Part shown: positions 54,000 to 63,825 of the stretch, piece after piece
How the letters are laid out: the number at the start of each line of letters is the position of its first letter
Position numbering within the stretch: the first letter of the stretch is position 1
From: Cryptomeria japonica
Taxonomy: Eukaryota; Streptophyta; Pinopsida; Cupressales; Cupressaceae
NCBI RefSeq assembly: GCF_030272615.1
Contig: NC_081409.1
Location: 872,811,927-872,875,926, forward strand
Reading direction: 5' to 3'
Length of the DNA stretch: 64,000 nt
Position numbers and translations under genes: made by a program
Notes under the pieces: generated by a model
Seen by the model: the letters and a program-made list of their open reading frames with translations, nothing else
Databases searched by the model: none
What the model was told of the DNA's origin: nothing

Positions 54000-54248
54000 A
54001 TGGAACCGCCGTCTGCTACTGCAATTTTCTTCAATTTGAATTTGGTGAGTAAAGGTAGAGTTAATTCCCCGGGGTTTACGGTTTCCAGCTCCAATGCATT
54101 GCTTCCTATGTGCACCGAATTTGCAAGGAAGAGGTTCCACGTTAGATTCTCAACAGGGACTTGCGAGAAAGAGAAAGAGTGGATTGTGAACGAGAAAAGG
54201 TCGCTTGTCGTTACCACGGGAGAATTATTCATCAGCATCTATCTCTAG
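54000..54248 (+). CDS. Possible captured first exon (transit-peptide-like)
   Basis: 82 codons from MEPPSATAIFFNLNLVSKGR, rich in Ser/Thr/Ala/Arg with few acidic residues for the first ~60, then 'KEKEWIVNEKRSLVVTTGEL'. The base composition (54000-54300) is clearly less AT-rich than its surroundings. Composition resembles an organelle-targeting presequence. No homologue recognised, and no following exon is found before the subterminal repeats. The end of this block ('cagcatctatctctagcaattgtgcc') is also present at 53484, showing local duplication. Confidence 0.35.
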   Translation: MEPPSATAIFFNLNLVSKGRVNSPGFTVSSSNALLPMCTEFARKRFHVRFSTGTCEKEKEWIVNEKRSLVVTTGELFISIYL

Positions 54249-54339
54249 CAATTGTGCCTGCTTCCTCCCAATTTTTGCACCCTGATGAGCCCGCGTATAA
54301 TGATTGCGCGTAGTTACTTTTTTAAAAAACAATACCATG

Positions 54340-55026
54340 TGTTAGTCGAAATTCCGACATGAAATACGAAATTTGCACTATCAGCAAAATTCAACCCGAT
54401 GGTAACACAACTAGAAGCATGTCATCGAGATATAATACACTAGAGAAGTCCATTGGCATGGTGCACACTAGAGGCAAAGCAGAGATCATGTATTGCCAAT
54501 AGCCGATGATCCTGGTAAGACTTTTCTCGATGGACACTGGCAAAAGTAAAAAGCATCGGCAAAGGTTAAGACGATATAGGGTCAAATCTTATGCTGAGGA
54601 GACATAACGTATTTGGAGGAGCTACGCCAAGGGAAAAGACATTGGGGAAATCATGCCCATCGCCTAAACACATTTTAAGCTATCCCGATGGCTGATGAGA
54701 CTAGCGGGATAACTCGCAATGATCAGCAGGAAGAGAGGTCATCGACTTATGTTATCCTGATGAGTAAGAAGACATCCAAAGGCTGTGAAAATCATCGGAC
54801 CAACATATGCCGATCAATAGGTAAAATCCATGTTCGTCAGAATGCCGAGGTGAAATTTCAAGACGTTTGTTTTTAGTCAGAATTTCGATGTGAAATTTTA
54901 CCATGTCGGAATTCTAACGAACACAGGCAATTTTTGAAAAAAAAAACAAATCAATCCGTCAAAGAAAAATAAATCCCATAGATCATTGGAAATGCTCATC
55001 GGAATTTGAGGCCAAATGTATTAGTG
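54340..55026. repeat. CACTA right terminal and subterminal region
   Basis: Dense CCGAT/CATCGG motifs (e.g. 'caacccgatggtaac', 'agccgatgatcctgg', 'aagcatcggcaaaggtt', 'ctatcccgatggctgatg', 'atgccgatcaata') and TCGGAATT (54906-54913) lead to the terminus ...CATTGG... TCATCGGAATTTGAGGCC... TATTAGTG at 55026. This side carries the 5' end relative to the transposase. Confidence 0.8.
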
Positions 55027-55029
55027 ATA

Positions 55030-55774
55030 CTAAAAAAATTATATGACCAGATTTATGAGTTCGAGCTCTGCAGAAGGGTATTTTTTTATTTTTGTAAAAA
55101 AAACTTCTCTTTGACAAAAAATAGGGTAGAAGTTCAAATTTGTTGAAATGTAGAGTTTTTGGACATTTTGGTGCCACATCACATGACACCTCAGCTAGTT
55201 CGGGTGGACTGAGTTTGACCGAACTCCGTCCAACCGAACTACTTGGCACCAAGATTGGTCCCCCACTCGACCAAGGGATAAAAAGTGACTTTTTTGTGTT
55301 TTTTTGTCTTATTTACAAAATCAATCGACCAGGTTATCAGGATTAATTCGAAGGCCATTTCGATGTATTTTTGTTGATGACTTTTTAAAGGTTTTTTTGA
55401 TTCAAATTAATATTTTTTTATGTTAATTTTAATTTATTAATATAAATAATATTTTAATATTTATATTACACGTGTAATTTGATATAAAAATATTAAATTA
55501 GATAAAAGTGACAACATTGAGTTTTTATCCATTTTTTCTTTTAAATAATGTTAGATTTTTTTATGTACATGTCTATTTGTTTTTCCTTTCTAGTTTAATT
55601 AGGCACACATCTTTATTTCTTTTTGGGGTTAATTAACTTGTTTGAAGTGTCTTATGCCTTTGGCATGCTTTGTGTTTAGATAGAACCCTAAAGATGATCA
55701 TAAAAGTATCTGAACTCCCCTCGTCTTCCATTGGGTGTTTGGGTGTAAGATAAATTGTTATCATATTCTTTTTA
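55030..55774. other. AT-rich flank right of the CACTA element
   Basis: No gene supported. A short GC-richer part at 55185-55270 (tcagctagttcgggtggactgag...) stands out, but I cannot assign it. Confidence 0.45.
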
Positions 55775-56425
55775 GGTAGAAGGGCCTGCCCTCCCTAGAA
55801 GCCCATAAGGTCGGGTGAGAGGGGAACGACCCAAGAAGTACTTCTTGAACCCACTATATAAATTAATACGTTAGGTGAAGGCCACGACGACTTGGTGAAG
55901 TTGGCCTATCCGACGGATCTCTCAGTATCCACACTTGTGTGAGATGCATAAACATCCTCTTTATGAGGACTGGGATAGATTCTTAAGTGGATCACCACCA
56001 CATTGATAGGCACCAAGGATGGCTAAAGTTTCCCCACTAGACACCTTAGAGTAGTGGGCTACACTTTTTTGACCGAATATTGTGATAATTTAAGTGCAAG
56101 GGGATAGTTGGCTTTTCCCCCAAGATACTCACCATAAGGCTCCCATGAGATAAGGCAGAAATACTCATCTTAGCATAAGCTACTTGTATCTTTCTAGGGA
56201 GAGGGTGATAGGGTCATCCTTCTATTCTTGGAGGCCCCTAGCTGTCCTCTCACAAAAAAGGCAAAATTAGTGAATACACCTCTCAAGGTGTCCCTACACT
56301 TGAGCTGATGGAGATTCTAGGTTGTGGGTTGAATTTACCGTCATGAGAACATTGACCTTAGGATAAGAAAGTGTTTGATGTGTATTCAATTGTGTTTAGA
56401 CTTGTGGAAATTGGGTTGAATTTGC
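55775..56425 (+). repeat. Gypsy leader-like repeat, copy 1
   Basis: 'gggcctgccctccctagaagcccataaggtcgggtgagaggggaacgacccaag' at ~55790 parallels 'gggcctgcctcccaagtagcccttaaggctcggtgagaggggacgacccaag' at ~59057, in the leader of the gypsy element to the right. The following 600 bp also has a composition of alternating short GC-rich phrases. It is non-coding and probably the decayed leader of another copy. Confidence 0.6.
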
Positions 56426-56524
56426 CCTATGAACATACACATTGACGTTAATTTTTATACTATCACTAGTTGTAACAACCATCATGTCTTCTTGTTTGTG
56501 ATGTTTGATCCAAATGGCTACAAA

Positions 56525-56766
56525 ACATTTATGTATGTGTTTCTATATGTATACATGTACATGTATGTGTGTATATTCATGCATGTGTGTATGAGTACAT
56601 GTGTGCATGGGTATGTGTGTATATGTTTATGTGTGTGTGTATGTGTATATGTATGTGCATTTATGTGCATTTATATGTATGTATATGTATATGTGTGTGT
56701 ATGTGTATGTACATGTGTGTATGTATGTATGTATGAGTATGTACATGTATGTGTGTGTGTGTGTGT

Positions 56767-56842
<76 letters not shown>

Positions 56843-57178
56843 ATGTGTGAGTATAAGTGTGAGTTTATGTGTGAGTATAAGTGTGAGTTTATGTGTATGT
56901 GTGTGTATGTGTGTGTATGTATGTGTGTATGTACATGTATGTGTGTATGAGTATGTGTATGTATATATGTATGTATGTGTATGTGTGTGAGTATGTGTGT
57001 ATGTGTATGTATGTGTATGTGTGAGTATGTGTGCATGTGTATGTGTGTGTATATGTGTGTGTATGTGTACATATGTGTGTATGTGTGTGTGTGTGTATAT
57101 GTATGTGCGTGTGTATGTATGCATGTGTGTGTATGTATATCTGTGTGTACGTGTGTATTTATATATGTGTGTATACAC
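56525..57178. repeat. Compound GT/GA microsatellite
   Basis: About 650 bp of TGTG/TATG/TGTA variants on the given strand with a pure (GA)n core of ~69 bp at 56771-56839. Long frames through it on both strands are repeat artefacts, not genes. Confidence 0.95.
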
Positions 57179-58368
57179 TCAAAAATTGGCTATGAACAAA
57201 TAAATAAGTATTTATTATTTATTTAATGTTAATTTTCTCTATTAAATAATTAAATTGACAAGTTTAATTATTTAATTCATTTTAATGTATATTCTTCTAT
57301 TAAATAATTAATTTGAAAAGATTAATTTATTTAATTCACTTTGATGTTTTTTCTTCAATTAATTAATTAAAATTGACAACATTTTATTAACTAATTCATT
57401 ATCCATGTCTTCAGAATCAATTCAATTAAATATCTAATATTTAATCACCCCTTATCCAATTCTTCTATAGTCTCATCAATTAAAAAATGTCTTAATTATT
57501 TAATCCCCAAATCCATCTCACTTCATCTCCACATCACTTAACCTTGCCAACTCACATTTTATGTGGATAAATAAATTATTAAATCTCGATTATTAATTAG
57601 CCATATTAATTCTAACCTCATTTTCTTCTTTTGAGAATGTGTACATACACTTATCCTCAACTTCCATATATCCTCCCCAACAACTCCTACATCTTTGGAG
57701 GAAGTTTTTCCACATCATCCTAGTCAACCTCCACTTGTCCTCTTATCCCTAAATCTTCTCCAACTATCTTATATTCTCTCAAGCCTTCATCCTCAGTCAA
57801 GGTGGGCCTTCTGACACTTGGCTTCTCCTTCCACCTTTTCCTCCATCTTGTAGGTGTAGGAGGAACATCTTCCTCCTTTTTCTCTCACATCCCAACCAAT
57901 CTTTTCATAGCCATACAATTTAGATGATTCAATCTCAACTATTGATCTCTGCCACATAGGATTTTGCACACCAAAAATTTATAAAAAAGAGAGTTTCTCC
58001 ATCATTTTTGAGACTAATAGTTATCTTGCAATAGTCATTTTGCATCCGTGAGTTTTAGCAATTAAGCATTCTGAGAAAATTAGGAGTGTGCCTTTGGCTT
58101 TAGCATAATCCAACTACCGATTATTTGTACATTCCACATTTGCCATCTTGGAAGCCACATAGTGCATGTTTGAGAGCAAATATCTACAACCAAGAACAAT
58201 GGGGATAGGAGACAATGAGACAGGGGGGTAAAGGTATAATTTTTATTATTTTCATGCTTTGTTTCATTGGTTGATATTTGGAGTTTTCTTGTAGCTTTCA
58301 TTATCAATATTTGTTGAAAAAATAACAAGTTGCAGGCGTATTCTGAAGATTAATTCCAAGTTGATACA
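57179..58368 (+). mobile_element. Probable LTR of a Tat/Athila-like gypsy element (left end unresolved)
   Basis: The 3' end is set by ...AAGTTGATACA at 58368 directly before the primer-binding site. The left end is not visible to me; the first 300 bp contain repeated 'attaaataattaa' phrases, and the middle is C-rich (57700-57900). No coding sequence. Confidence 0.45.
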
Positions 58369-58372
58369 TTTT

Positions 58373-58392
58373 TGGCGCTCATCATGGGGCCA
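58373..58392 (+). promoter_or_regulatory. Gypsy primer-binding site (TGGCGC type)
   Basis: TGGCGCTCATCATGGGGCC follows 'acatttt', keeping the layout of the TTTGGCGCCGTTGCCGGGGA site of plant Tat/Athila elements with several substitutions. It marks the LTR/leader boundary for the + strand gag at 60.3-62.2 kb. Confidence 0.6.
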
Positions 58393-58439
58393 AGGGCTCA
58401 TTTTCTATCTTTTGTCTTACATTCTCAAATTTTTAACAG

Positions 58440-58720
58440 TATAGAAAATTTATAACACTTTTTAGTGTATTTGTAACACCTTTTAGTGCATATCTTGCTC
58501 TTTGTAGTGCATTTGTGATTTTTGGTAGCATATTTGTTAATATGAGTAGTGCATTTGTTAATTAATTTAGTGCATTTGTAAGATTTTAACGCTTTTGCAA
58601 TGCAGGTTTATGCATTTTTAATGTAAGATAGTGCATTCGTAGTTTAAAGTAGCGCATTTGCATGTAGTTTTAGTGCATTTATATTTCTAGCGCATTTGCA
58701 CACCACAACCAGGTTTTTCT
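58440..58720 (+). repeat. Array of degenerate AGYRCATTTG motifs, block 1
   Basis: About ten occurrences of 'agtgcatttgt' and close variants (agcgcatttgc, agtgcattcgt, agtgcatatct) spaced ~20-35 bp, non-coding, in the element leader. Confidence 0.8.
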
Positions 58721-59054
58721 TTTAACAGTTGCATTTCAGCTCTTTTTCGACTGTTGAAGACAAAATCTCTCAAAATACTAACTGATGGTTTTGCAGGTTC
58801 TTTTCATGCATTTTCACATCTAGAATAATTAGGGGATCAGTAATTAATCATTTTTGCTTCACATAACTTAACTAGGTGGTCAATTTACAACATGTAACCT
58901 AGATTTTTTTCTTCTTAGAATAGTTGCACTTAGAATAATCTAGGGGATAAATTAACCTTTGTTCACTATTCTTGTCAAAGTGGTAGGTTACTATGCTCTC
59001 ACCTTAATCAAGTGATCAAAAAACCAAACCCACTTTCTAGAATGTTTAACCTTT

Positions 59055-59600
59055 AGAGGGCCTGCCTCCCAAGTAGCCCTTAAGGCTCGGTGAGAGGGGA
59101 CGACCCAAGTGGAAATGGGCTAAAAGCCAAGCTCTTTTGATCCACTATAAATAAATTGTGTTTGTAATGAAAGTTACAGACAATGAGTTTTGATTAGTCC
59201 ATATCGACGTTATGACTCCCCATAAACCCTATAGAGTGCAACCTCTATAGGTTGGGAGGCCTTCCTTAATAGAGCGTAACATGCTACATGTATGGCCACT
59301 CGACCAGATGCCTTGACTAAAATCTCTTTTGTGTAGAAGCCCAAATCCTTCTAGTTGTTGGTGCAGGAAGTCGGACCTCTAAAGAGGCTCATACACATAC
59401 GGTTCTTAGTAGAGATACAAAGTTTGCCATGGGGAGTTTTCATGGGAACTAGTGCTTGGCTATCTCATAGAAGTGAGTGTCGAGGGTGGATCCAATGGGG
59501 TCAACCATCTAAGTATCCACTTTGAATAGCGTAGCCTCAGGGAAACCCACGTAAGATTCAACAACTATTGTCCTGGCCTGCCATAGGAATTGTACTTGCT
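59055..59600 (+). repeat. Gypsy leader-like repeat, copy 2
   Basis: See the copy at 55775. This one starts 'agggcctgcctcccaagtagccc' at ~59056 and sits between the two motif arrays in the leader. It contains 'cactataaataaattg' (59151), a possible promoter-like A/T box. No coding capacity. Confidence 0.6.
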
Positions 59601-59699
59601 TATGCATTTTTCTTTTAAAACATTGTGTTTTCCATGTTTGCATTATGTTATCAATAAAAGCATAAAAACAATCATCCTGGTGAAAAACTCAAAACTTGC

Positions 59700-59985
59700 T
59701 GGAAAAACAACAGTCACGCATTCACAATGCAGAGTCGCACTTTTACAAACTTTGACAGTGCATTTGTAAAATGGAACAACACATTTAAACAACAGTATAG
59801 CGCATAAGCAACAATTTTTAGCGCATACACACAATCCTGTAGCACATTCACATAACATTAGCACATTTGCAACATACATTAGCACCTACATAGAAAAAAT
59901 TCGAGCATTTACAATGCAGAGTAGAACATTTGTCACATCTGACATCACATTCACATAATTCTATAGTTCATTCAAAACAAAGAGC
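59700..59985 (+). repeat. Array of degenerate AGYRCATTTG motifs, block 2
   Basis: Variants on the same strand as block 1 ('cagtgcatttgtaa', 'agcgcataagcaac', 'agcgcatacaca', 'agcacattcaca', 'agcacatttgcaac', 'gagcatttacaa', 'gaacatttgtca'), spaced ~20-30 bp. The block is ~1 kb downstream of block 1. Confidence 0.75.
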
Positions 59986-60329
59986 ATTTCCACGTGTCAG
60001 TAGAAAATTTTGAAAATAGTTCTGGATACCCATTTTTGAGAAGGATCAATTTCAACTTCCATAGATATCACAACTAGTCAAATAGATAAGCTTCTTGAAC
60101 AACTCATCCAAAACAATAGAATACACCTAAGGTTATCATAAGTATTCATCTTTAACAAGTCTTAGATCCAATATCTCAAGTGCACAAAACACCTTTTCTT
60201 GATAAATTTGATCTTTCAAACATAGTTTCTCATCAGGATAGATCATTCTTCATCATGAAACTTTAAGATTAGAATAACCTTGTTCATTGAATTGGATATA
60301 TCATTCCACCTTGAACTTGGTACTAAAAA

Positions 60330-60840
60330 TTGCACTCACATTGGGATAAAAAACTTATCAATCATTACAATACCTGTATGACCATTTCGTGTAGTCTCGG
60401 GAAGAGGAAACTTACTTATAAAGAACTCTTGAAAAAGAGAAGGTTCATACATTATTTTCGTAACTATCTATGCGGTTGTGGAATAGAGTTTGATGAAGAA
60501 CCCTTACAAGCACGTGCTTCTCAACAAAGAGACACTTTATCTCAATGTACCAATACAGGTGGTAGAATTAAATTATCTTATTTTCCTGAACAATTGATCA
60601 CCTATTGAGTTACATTTAGAAAATCAAAACTTGGGAAGTTTCAAATCTATCATATGCTAGTTTGGACTAGAGATCAACATGAGCAATTGAGAAAACAACA
60701 ACAAGAAAAATAAATGGTAGAAGAAAATCCAATGTTTCATCAATTTGGATTCACAGATGTTGATGAAGAAGCAATCAATAATACCATTTGAGAACTTGAA
60801 CAAGATTCGAAATCTGACAAGTTAATAGAAAAACTCTTGG
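60330..60840 (+). pseudogene. Decayed N-terminal gag region
   Basis: Open at 60330-60608 with 'GKRKLTYKELLKKRRFIHYF' and 'CGCGIEFDEEPLQARASQQR'. It continues brokenly with 'QHEQLRKQQQEK', a stop, 'MFHQFGFTDVDEEAIN' and 'ELEQDSKSDKLIEKLLEN'. No family signature, but position, strand and Gln/Glu/Lys-rich composition suit the start of the gypsy gag that follows. Confidence 0.4.
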
Positions 60841-60926
60841 AAAACAAAAGCAAAAATATTTCCTAATGTTGGCAAATTCAGGAGGAAAATTGCCACAAGG
60901 TTTTAACATGGAAAATTTGAAACAAG

Positions 60927-61283
60927 ATGTTGAAACAGTTCATAATAAAAACACTAATGATCACAATGACAATGAATCAGGTAAACCACGAAGAAACAAG
61001 AAGAGATAGAGAAGAAACAAGAAGAGATAGAGAAGAAACAAGGGGAGATAGAACAAGAAGAGACAAAGATGATACAAGGAACCAAGATGAAACAAGAAGG
61101 GAGCGTGGTGACAGAAGAACTTATGAGGATGCAATGAGAACCTGTGTTGATAATCCTCTATTAACTCTCATTGAACAAATGCAAACTTTGCAACAACAGA
61201 TACATGATATGAAGATTGGAACAAGTTCCAAGAAATATCCATTGGAGGATATCTCGAACCATATCCTTTTGACAGGAGTTTGA
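60927..61283 (+). pseudogene. Gag linker with heptapeptide repeats, frameshifted at its end
   Basis: Open frame with three tandem 21-bp units (60990-61051) encoding the charged repeat REETRRD, then 'LTLIEQMQTLQQQIHDMKI', a coiled-coil-like stretch. Downstream homology (PYPFDRSLNMIPFPQ) is in another frame, so a frameshift lies at ~61255-61280; the last residues of this frame are artefacts. Confidence 0.6.
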
Positions 61284-61897
61284 ATATGATACCATTCCCA
61301 CAACATTATGAAATTCCAAAATACGATAAATATGATTGGAAAACTGATCCTCAAGATCATATTAAGAAATTTTTCACTATGAGTATGGAGTTTGCACAAA
61401 ATGAAACCTATTTGATGCACTTATTTCCTAGAAGTTTAAGTGGGCAATCAATGAAATTGTTCTCCAAATTGCCATCTGGGATTAAATCTTTTGAACTACT
61501 TGTGAACAGATTCATCTCACAATACTCTAACAACATAAGAAATGAGATAAGAATGCTAGACCTATGCAACATCAAACGAAAGAATGGTGAACCTTTTATG
61601 ATCTTTCTACAATGTTGGAGAAGATTGTTTAATAGGTACCCTAGAGATGTGCTAGATCAGGAGAAAATGGACATCTTCATTGACAATATTACCACAGAAA
61701 TGAGTTATATACTCAAGTTACAATGTCTTCCAAATTTTGCAAAAATAATTGAAAACGATTTAAAAATAGAGGATGCTATGGCCAAGAAAGGAGAGTTGAA
61801 ACTCTACAAAAACAAAAACAATGGTAACAATAATGGCAATAATAGTAACAACGATAAAAAAAAAAAATTGGATGAAAAACAAAAACATTTCCAATGA
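61280..61897 (+). CDS. Ty3/gypsy gag, Retrotrans_gag domain
   Basis: Reads 'FPQHYEIPKYDKYDWKTDPQ', DHIKKFF, 'NETYLMHLFPRSLSGQSMKL', 'FELLVNRFISQYSNNIRNEI', 'NGEPFMIFLQCWRRLFNRYP' and 'KIEDAMAKKGELKLYKNKN', then an Asn/Lys-rich tail. The order is that of plant Retrotrans_gag (PF03732), and it closely parallels the minus-strand gag at 62800-63825. Coding starts upstream of the Met in this frame. A one-base slip in the A-run at ~61857-61868 may cause the early stop, since related text resumes at ~61955. Confidence 0.8.
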   Translation: MNMIPFPQHYEIPKYDKYDWKTDPQDHIKKFFTMSMEFAQNETYLMHLFPRSLSGQSMKLFSKLPSGIKSFELLVNRFISQYSNNIRNEIRMLDLCNIKRKNGEPFMIFLQCWRRLFNRYPRDVLDQEKMDIFIDNITTEMSYILKLQCLPNFAKIIENDLKIEDAMAKKGELKLYKNKNNGNNNGNNSNNDKKKKLDEKQKHFQ

Positions 61898-61954
61898 GGG
61901 AGTATCTCATAACAACGATGGTAAAGAACAACAACCCATTTTCAATCTCTCAAG

Positions 61955-62191
61955 TTGAGAACCACTAAAAAATCAAGAGAATACCAAGCCAAAGTCCTTT
62001 TATTCCACCCCCGCAGAAAATTTACAAACATTGGGGAACCATTGGAATCGGCTCTAAAAACGCTTCTTGCAAACAAGTTGATCACATTACTAGAAGCAAG
62101 AGATTATGAACCTAAGTTCAAACCAAATTGGTGGAATGACAATCATTTTTGTGATTTGCATAGAAACAAAGGACCTCAAATGAATGATTAG
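61955..62191 (+). pseudogene. Gag C-terminal piece ending in a broken zinc knuckle
   Basis: Reads 'FTNIGEPLESALKTLLANKL', then 'YEPKFKPNWWNDNHFCDLHR' and NKGPQMND before TAG. The minus-strand relative keeps 'WWNDYDYCEFHKRKGHKIGK' C. Here the knuckle's second His is Pro and the final Cys is missing because the element breaks off at ~62190. Confidence 0.75.
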
Positions 62192-62432
62192 GCAGTGACA
62201 CAGTTGGTAGAGATGATTCCCTTGCCTTGGGATATGTGGGTAGACATAGAGGATGCAGGGATGGATGCAGAGTATACTGCATATTGGGCAGAGCGTCCAT
62301 TCCCATGGCTGATGGATCCAACAGAGTCGATAGATGGAGGCGGTGGAGGTGACCGAGATGATGATGGAGATGGCGGAGGTAGAGGCCGACGGAGGAGGTG
62401 AGGTGCAATGGGAGAGAGGAGAGTGGCTCCAA
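62192..62432. other. Unassigned 240-bp fragment between two convergent gag remnants
   Basis: GC-rich compared with its surroundings. The + frame reads 'TQLVEMIPLPWDMWVDIEDA', 'GMDAEYTAYWAERPFPWLMD' and a Gly/Asp/Arg-rich C-terminus ending TGA at 62401. Its regular composition suggests a real C-terminal coding fragment of some other gene or element; I do not recognise it. The minus-strand proline-rich translation is its shadow. Confidence 0.4.
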
Positions 62433-62799
62433 GGATTGAGATAAGCGTAGGTGTTTTCCCTAATTGTTCTACAAGGTCATACTCAGGTTTGGTTGATAAG
62501 GAAGTTATTTTAGCTAGAGCACCTTGCAAAGTGAATTTACCTCGATGAGTTGTAACATTACATTCAGAGGTATGTTCAGAAGAAGATCTAATGCCTTTTA
62601 GGACAATCTTGGGTCTTTGGGTGGTATTCTCAGGCGTTTTGTCCTTGATGATAATGGTAGAGACATAATTGTCCATCAAAATGTGATTAACAGTTGAATC
62701 ATAGTTATAGGATGCTCTGGTATAGTTGGTCTACTCATTTGTGGCTTTGGATTTTCCCTTGTCATGTTTTGGGAATGGTTCTTTAAACATTTCATGTTC
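62433..62799 (-). pseudogene. Gypsy gag/protease linker, minus strand
   Basis: In the same frame as the gag above it (from 62679 down): 'MMDNYVSTIIIKDKTPENTT', 'ECNVTTHRGKFTLQGALAKI', 'YDLVEQLGKTPTLISIL'. The VT.RG + Y.LVEQL.KTPA.ISI phrases are typical of the region between gag knuckle and protease in plant Tat-like elements. Homology stops at ~62440, where the unassigned fragment begins. Confidence 0.7.
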
Positions 62800-63369
62800 T
62801 TAGTTAGATGAGTGTCCCTCAATCTCAATGTCACCTCTATCAATAAGATCTTGTATGATGTTCTTTAGTCGAGGACATTTTCCTATTTTATGTCCTTTTC
62901 TCTTATGAAATTCACAATAATCATAATCATTCCACCAATCTAGTTTGACCTTTGGCTCATATGGAGGCATATCTGGAATTTTTGTTATTTTGTTTGCCAC
63001 TAGCTTCTTGAAAACTAACTCTAGTGGTTCTCCCAATGGGGTGTATTTTTTTTGTGGTTTTGAAGTTGTTTGAGTATTCACTTGATTGTTTGTAGAGCTT
63101 GATCCAAAACAAAAGATTTTGGGTCGTACTGTATTGGCATCAACAACACCATCATTGACTGTGTTCTTGTTTTTATTCCAAAATCTTAGCTTGTCTTTTC
63201 CTTTAAAGTCTTCTTTTTTTTCTTTGAATATTTTGATGATGCCTTGCTCAATTAGGACCTTCTCTATTGCTAAGCCTTTTTCAATGACATCCTTAAAGGT
63301 GGAGAAACAAGCTTTTCTCAAGTCATAACCAATGTCTTTGTTAACATTCTGGGTGAACATCTCTACCAT
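62800..63369 (-). CDS. Ty3/gypsy gag, C-terminal half with zinc knuckle, minus strand
   Basis: Reads MVEMFTQNVNKDIGYDLRKA, 'FSTFKDVIEKGLAIEKVLIE', a Lys-rich linker, 'KKYTPLGEPLELVFKKLVAN' and the knuckle 'YCEFHKRKGHKIGKCPRLKN' (C-x2-H-x4-H-x4-C complete), ending 'IEGHSSN'. The Met used as start is internal: an in-frame TAA (63370-63372) immediately precedes it, and the frame continues upstream. Confidence 0.8.
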   Translation of the reverse strand: MVEMFTQNVNKDIGYDLRKACFSTFKDVIEKGLAIEKVLIEQGIIKIFKEKKEDFKGKDKLRFWNKNKNTVNDGVVDANTVRPKIFCFGSSSTNNQVNTQTTSKPQKKYTPLGEPLELVFKKLVANKITKIPDMPPYEPKVKLDWWNDYDYCEFHKRKGHKIGKCPRLKNIIQDLIDRGDIEIEGHSSN

Positions 63370-63825
63370 TTATTTTTGTGGAATTTCACAAGAGCATCTG
63401 CTGGCTAAATTCCTCCATCGTTTTAAAAATATTGAAAAAGACTCTCCATCTTTTTGCTTAGTGTTGCACAAAGTAGTGACTAATATGTCTGTCTCTATGT
63501 TGTATGAGAAATGTTGGATAAATGCCTCTGCTAAGTCACCCCATGACTTAATTCTTTGTGGGAGTTGGGAGAACCATTCCATAGCTTGATCACCTAAGCT
63601 CTATGGGAATAATCTCATCAAATATGTCTCTTCTGCTGCTACCTCAATGCAAGCTGTGAAAAATTGTCTTATATGTGCCTTAGGATCCCCTTTGCCTCTA
63701 TACTTAACAAACTTAGGTGTCATAAAGTGTGTAGGAAATGGATGCATTGGAATGCTTTTGTCAAAGGGATAGAGACATATGTCTCCCATTGTGTAAGCTA
63801 GCTTTGGTGTATTTATGTCCTCCAT
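63370..63825 (-). pseudogene. Ty3/gypsy gag, N-terminal half, minus strand, stops in frame
   Basis: Same frame as 62800-63369. 63601-63825 reads 'YTMGDICLYPFDKSIPMHPF', 'TPKFVKYRGKGDPKAHIRQF' and 'ETYLMRLFP', then TAG. 63370-63582 reads 'AMEWFSQLPQRIKSWGDLAE', 'FSYNIETDILVTTLCNTKQK' and 'SFSIFLKRWRNLASRC', then TAA. It is closely parallel to the + strand gag at 61280-61897. The interruptions look like simple point nonsense changes. Confidence 0.8.

Larger units (their letters stand above)
36114..55026 (-). mobile_element. 18.9-kb CACTA (En/Spm-type) DNA transposon with cargo
   Basis: Left end CACTAGTGCATTTGGGGCTC; right end read inward CACTAATACATTTGGCCTCA. Both continue through the shared AATTCCGATG, so the inverted repeats match over ~35 bp with a one-base gap. 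The 3-bp flanks are ATA (36111-36113) and ATA (55027-55029), the CACTA target-duplication length. The transposase is read on the minus strand, so 55026 is its 5' end. Both ends have subterminal sequence rich in CCGAT/ATCGG and TCGGAATT. The left half holds transposase and SET-like sequence; the right half holds opposite-strand cargo. The transposase is broken, so the element is non-autonomous now. Confidence 0.9.

Noticed and set aside
56771-57178. Possible CRISPR-like or satellite array
   Set aside because: Simple dinucleotide repeat without spacers of uniform length, in a plant nuclear context.
56429-57226. Several long open frames on both strands with Cys/Val/Tyr or His/Thr repeats
   Set aside because: They are translations of the GT/GA microsatellite and carry no protein signature.
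58440-59985. CRISPR-like array of AGYRCATTTG repeats
   Set aside because: Repeats are short and degenerate, spacing is irregular, there are no cas genes, and the surroundings are a gypsy leader.
62188-62432. Minus-strand Ser/Pro-rich protein continuing the gypsy gag frame
   Set aside because: Gag homology ends near 62440; the rest is the antisense of a + strand Gly/Asp/Arg-rich fragment.
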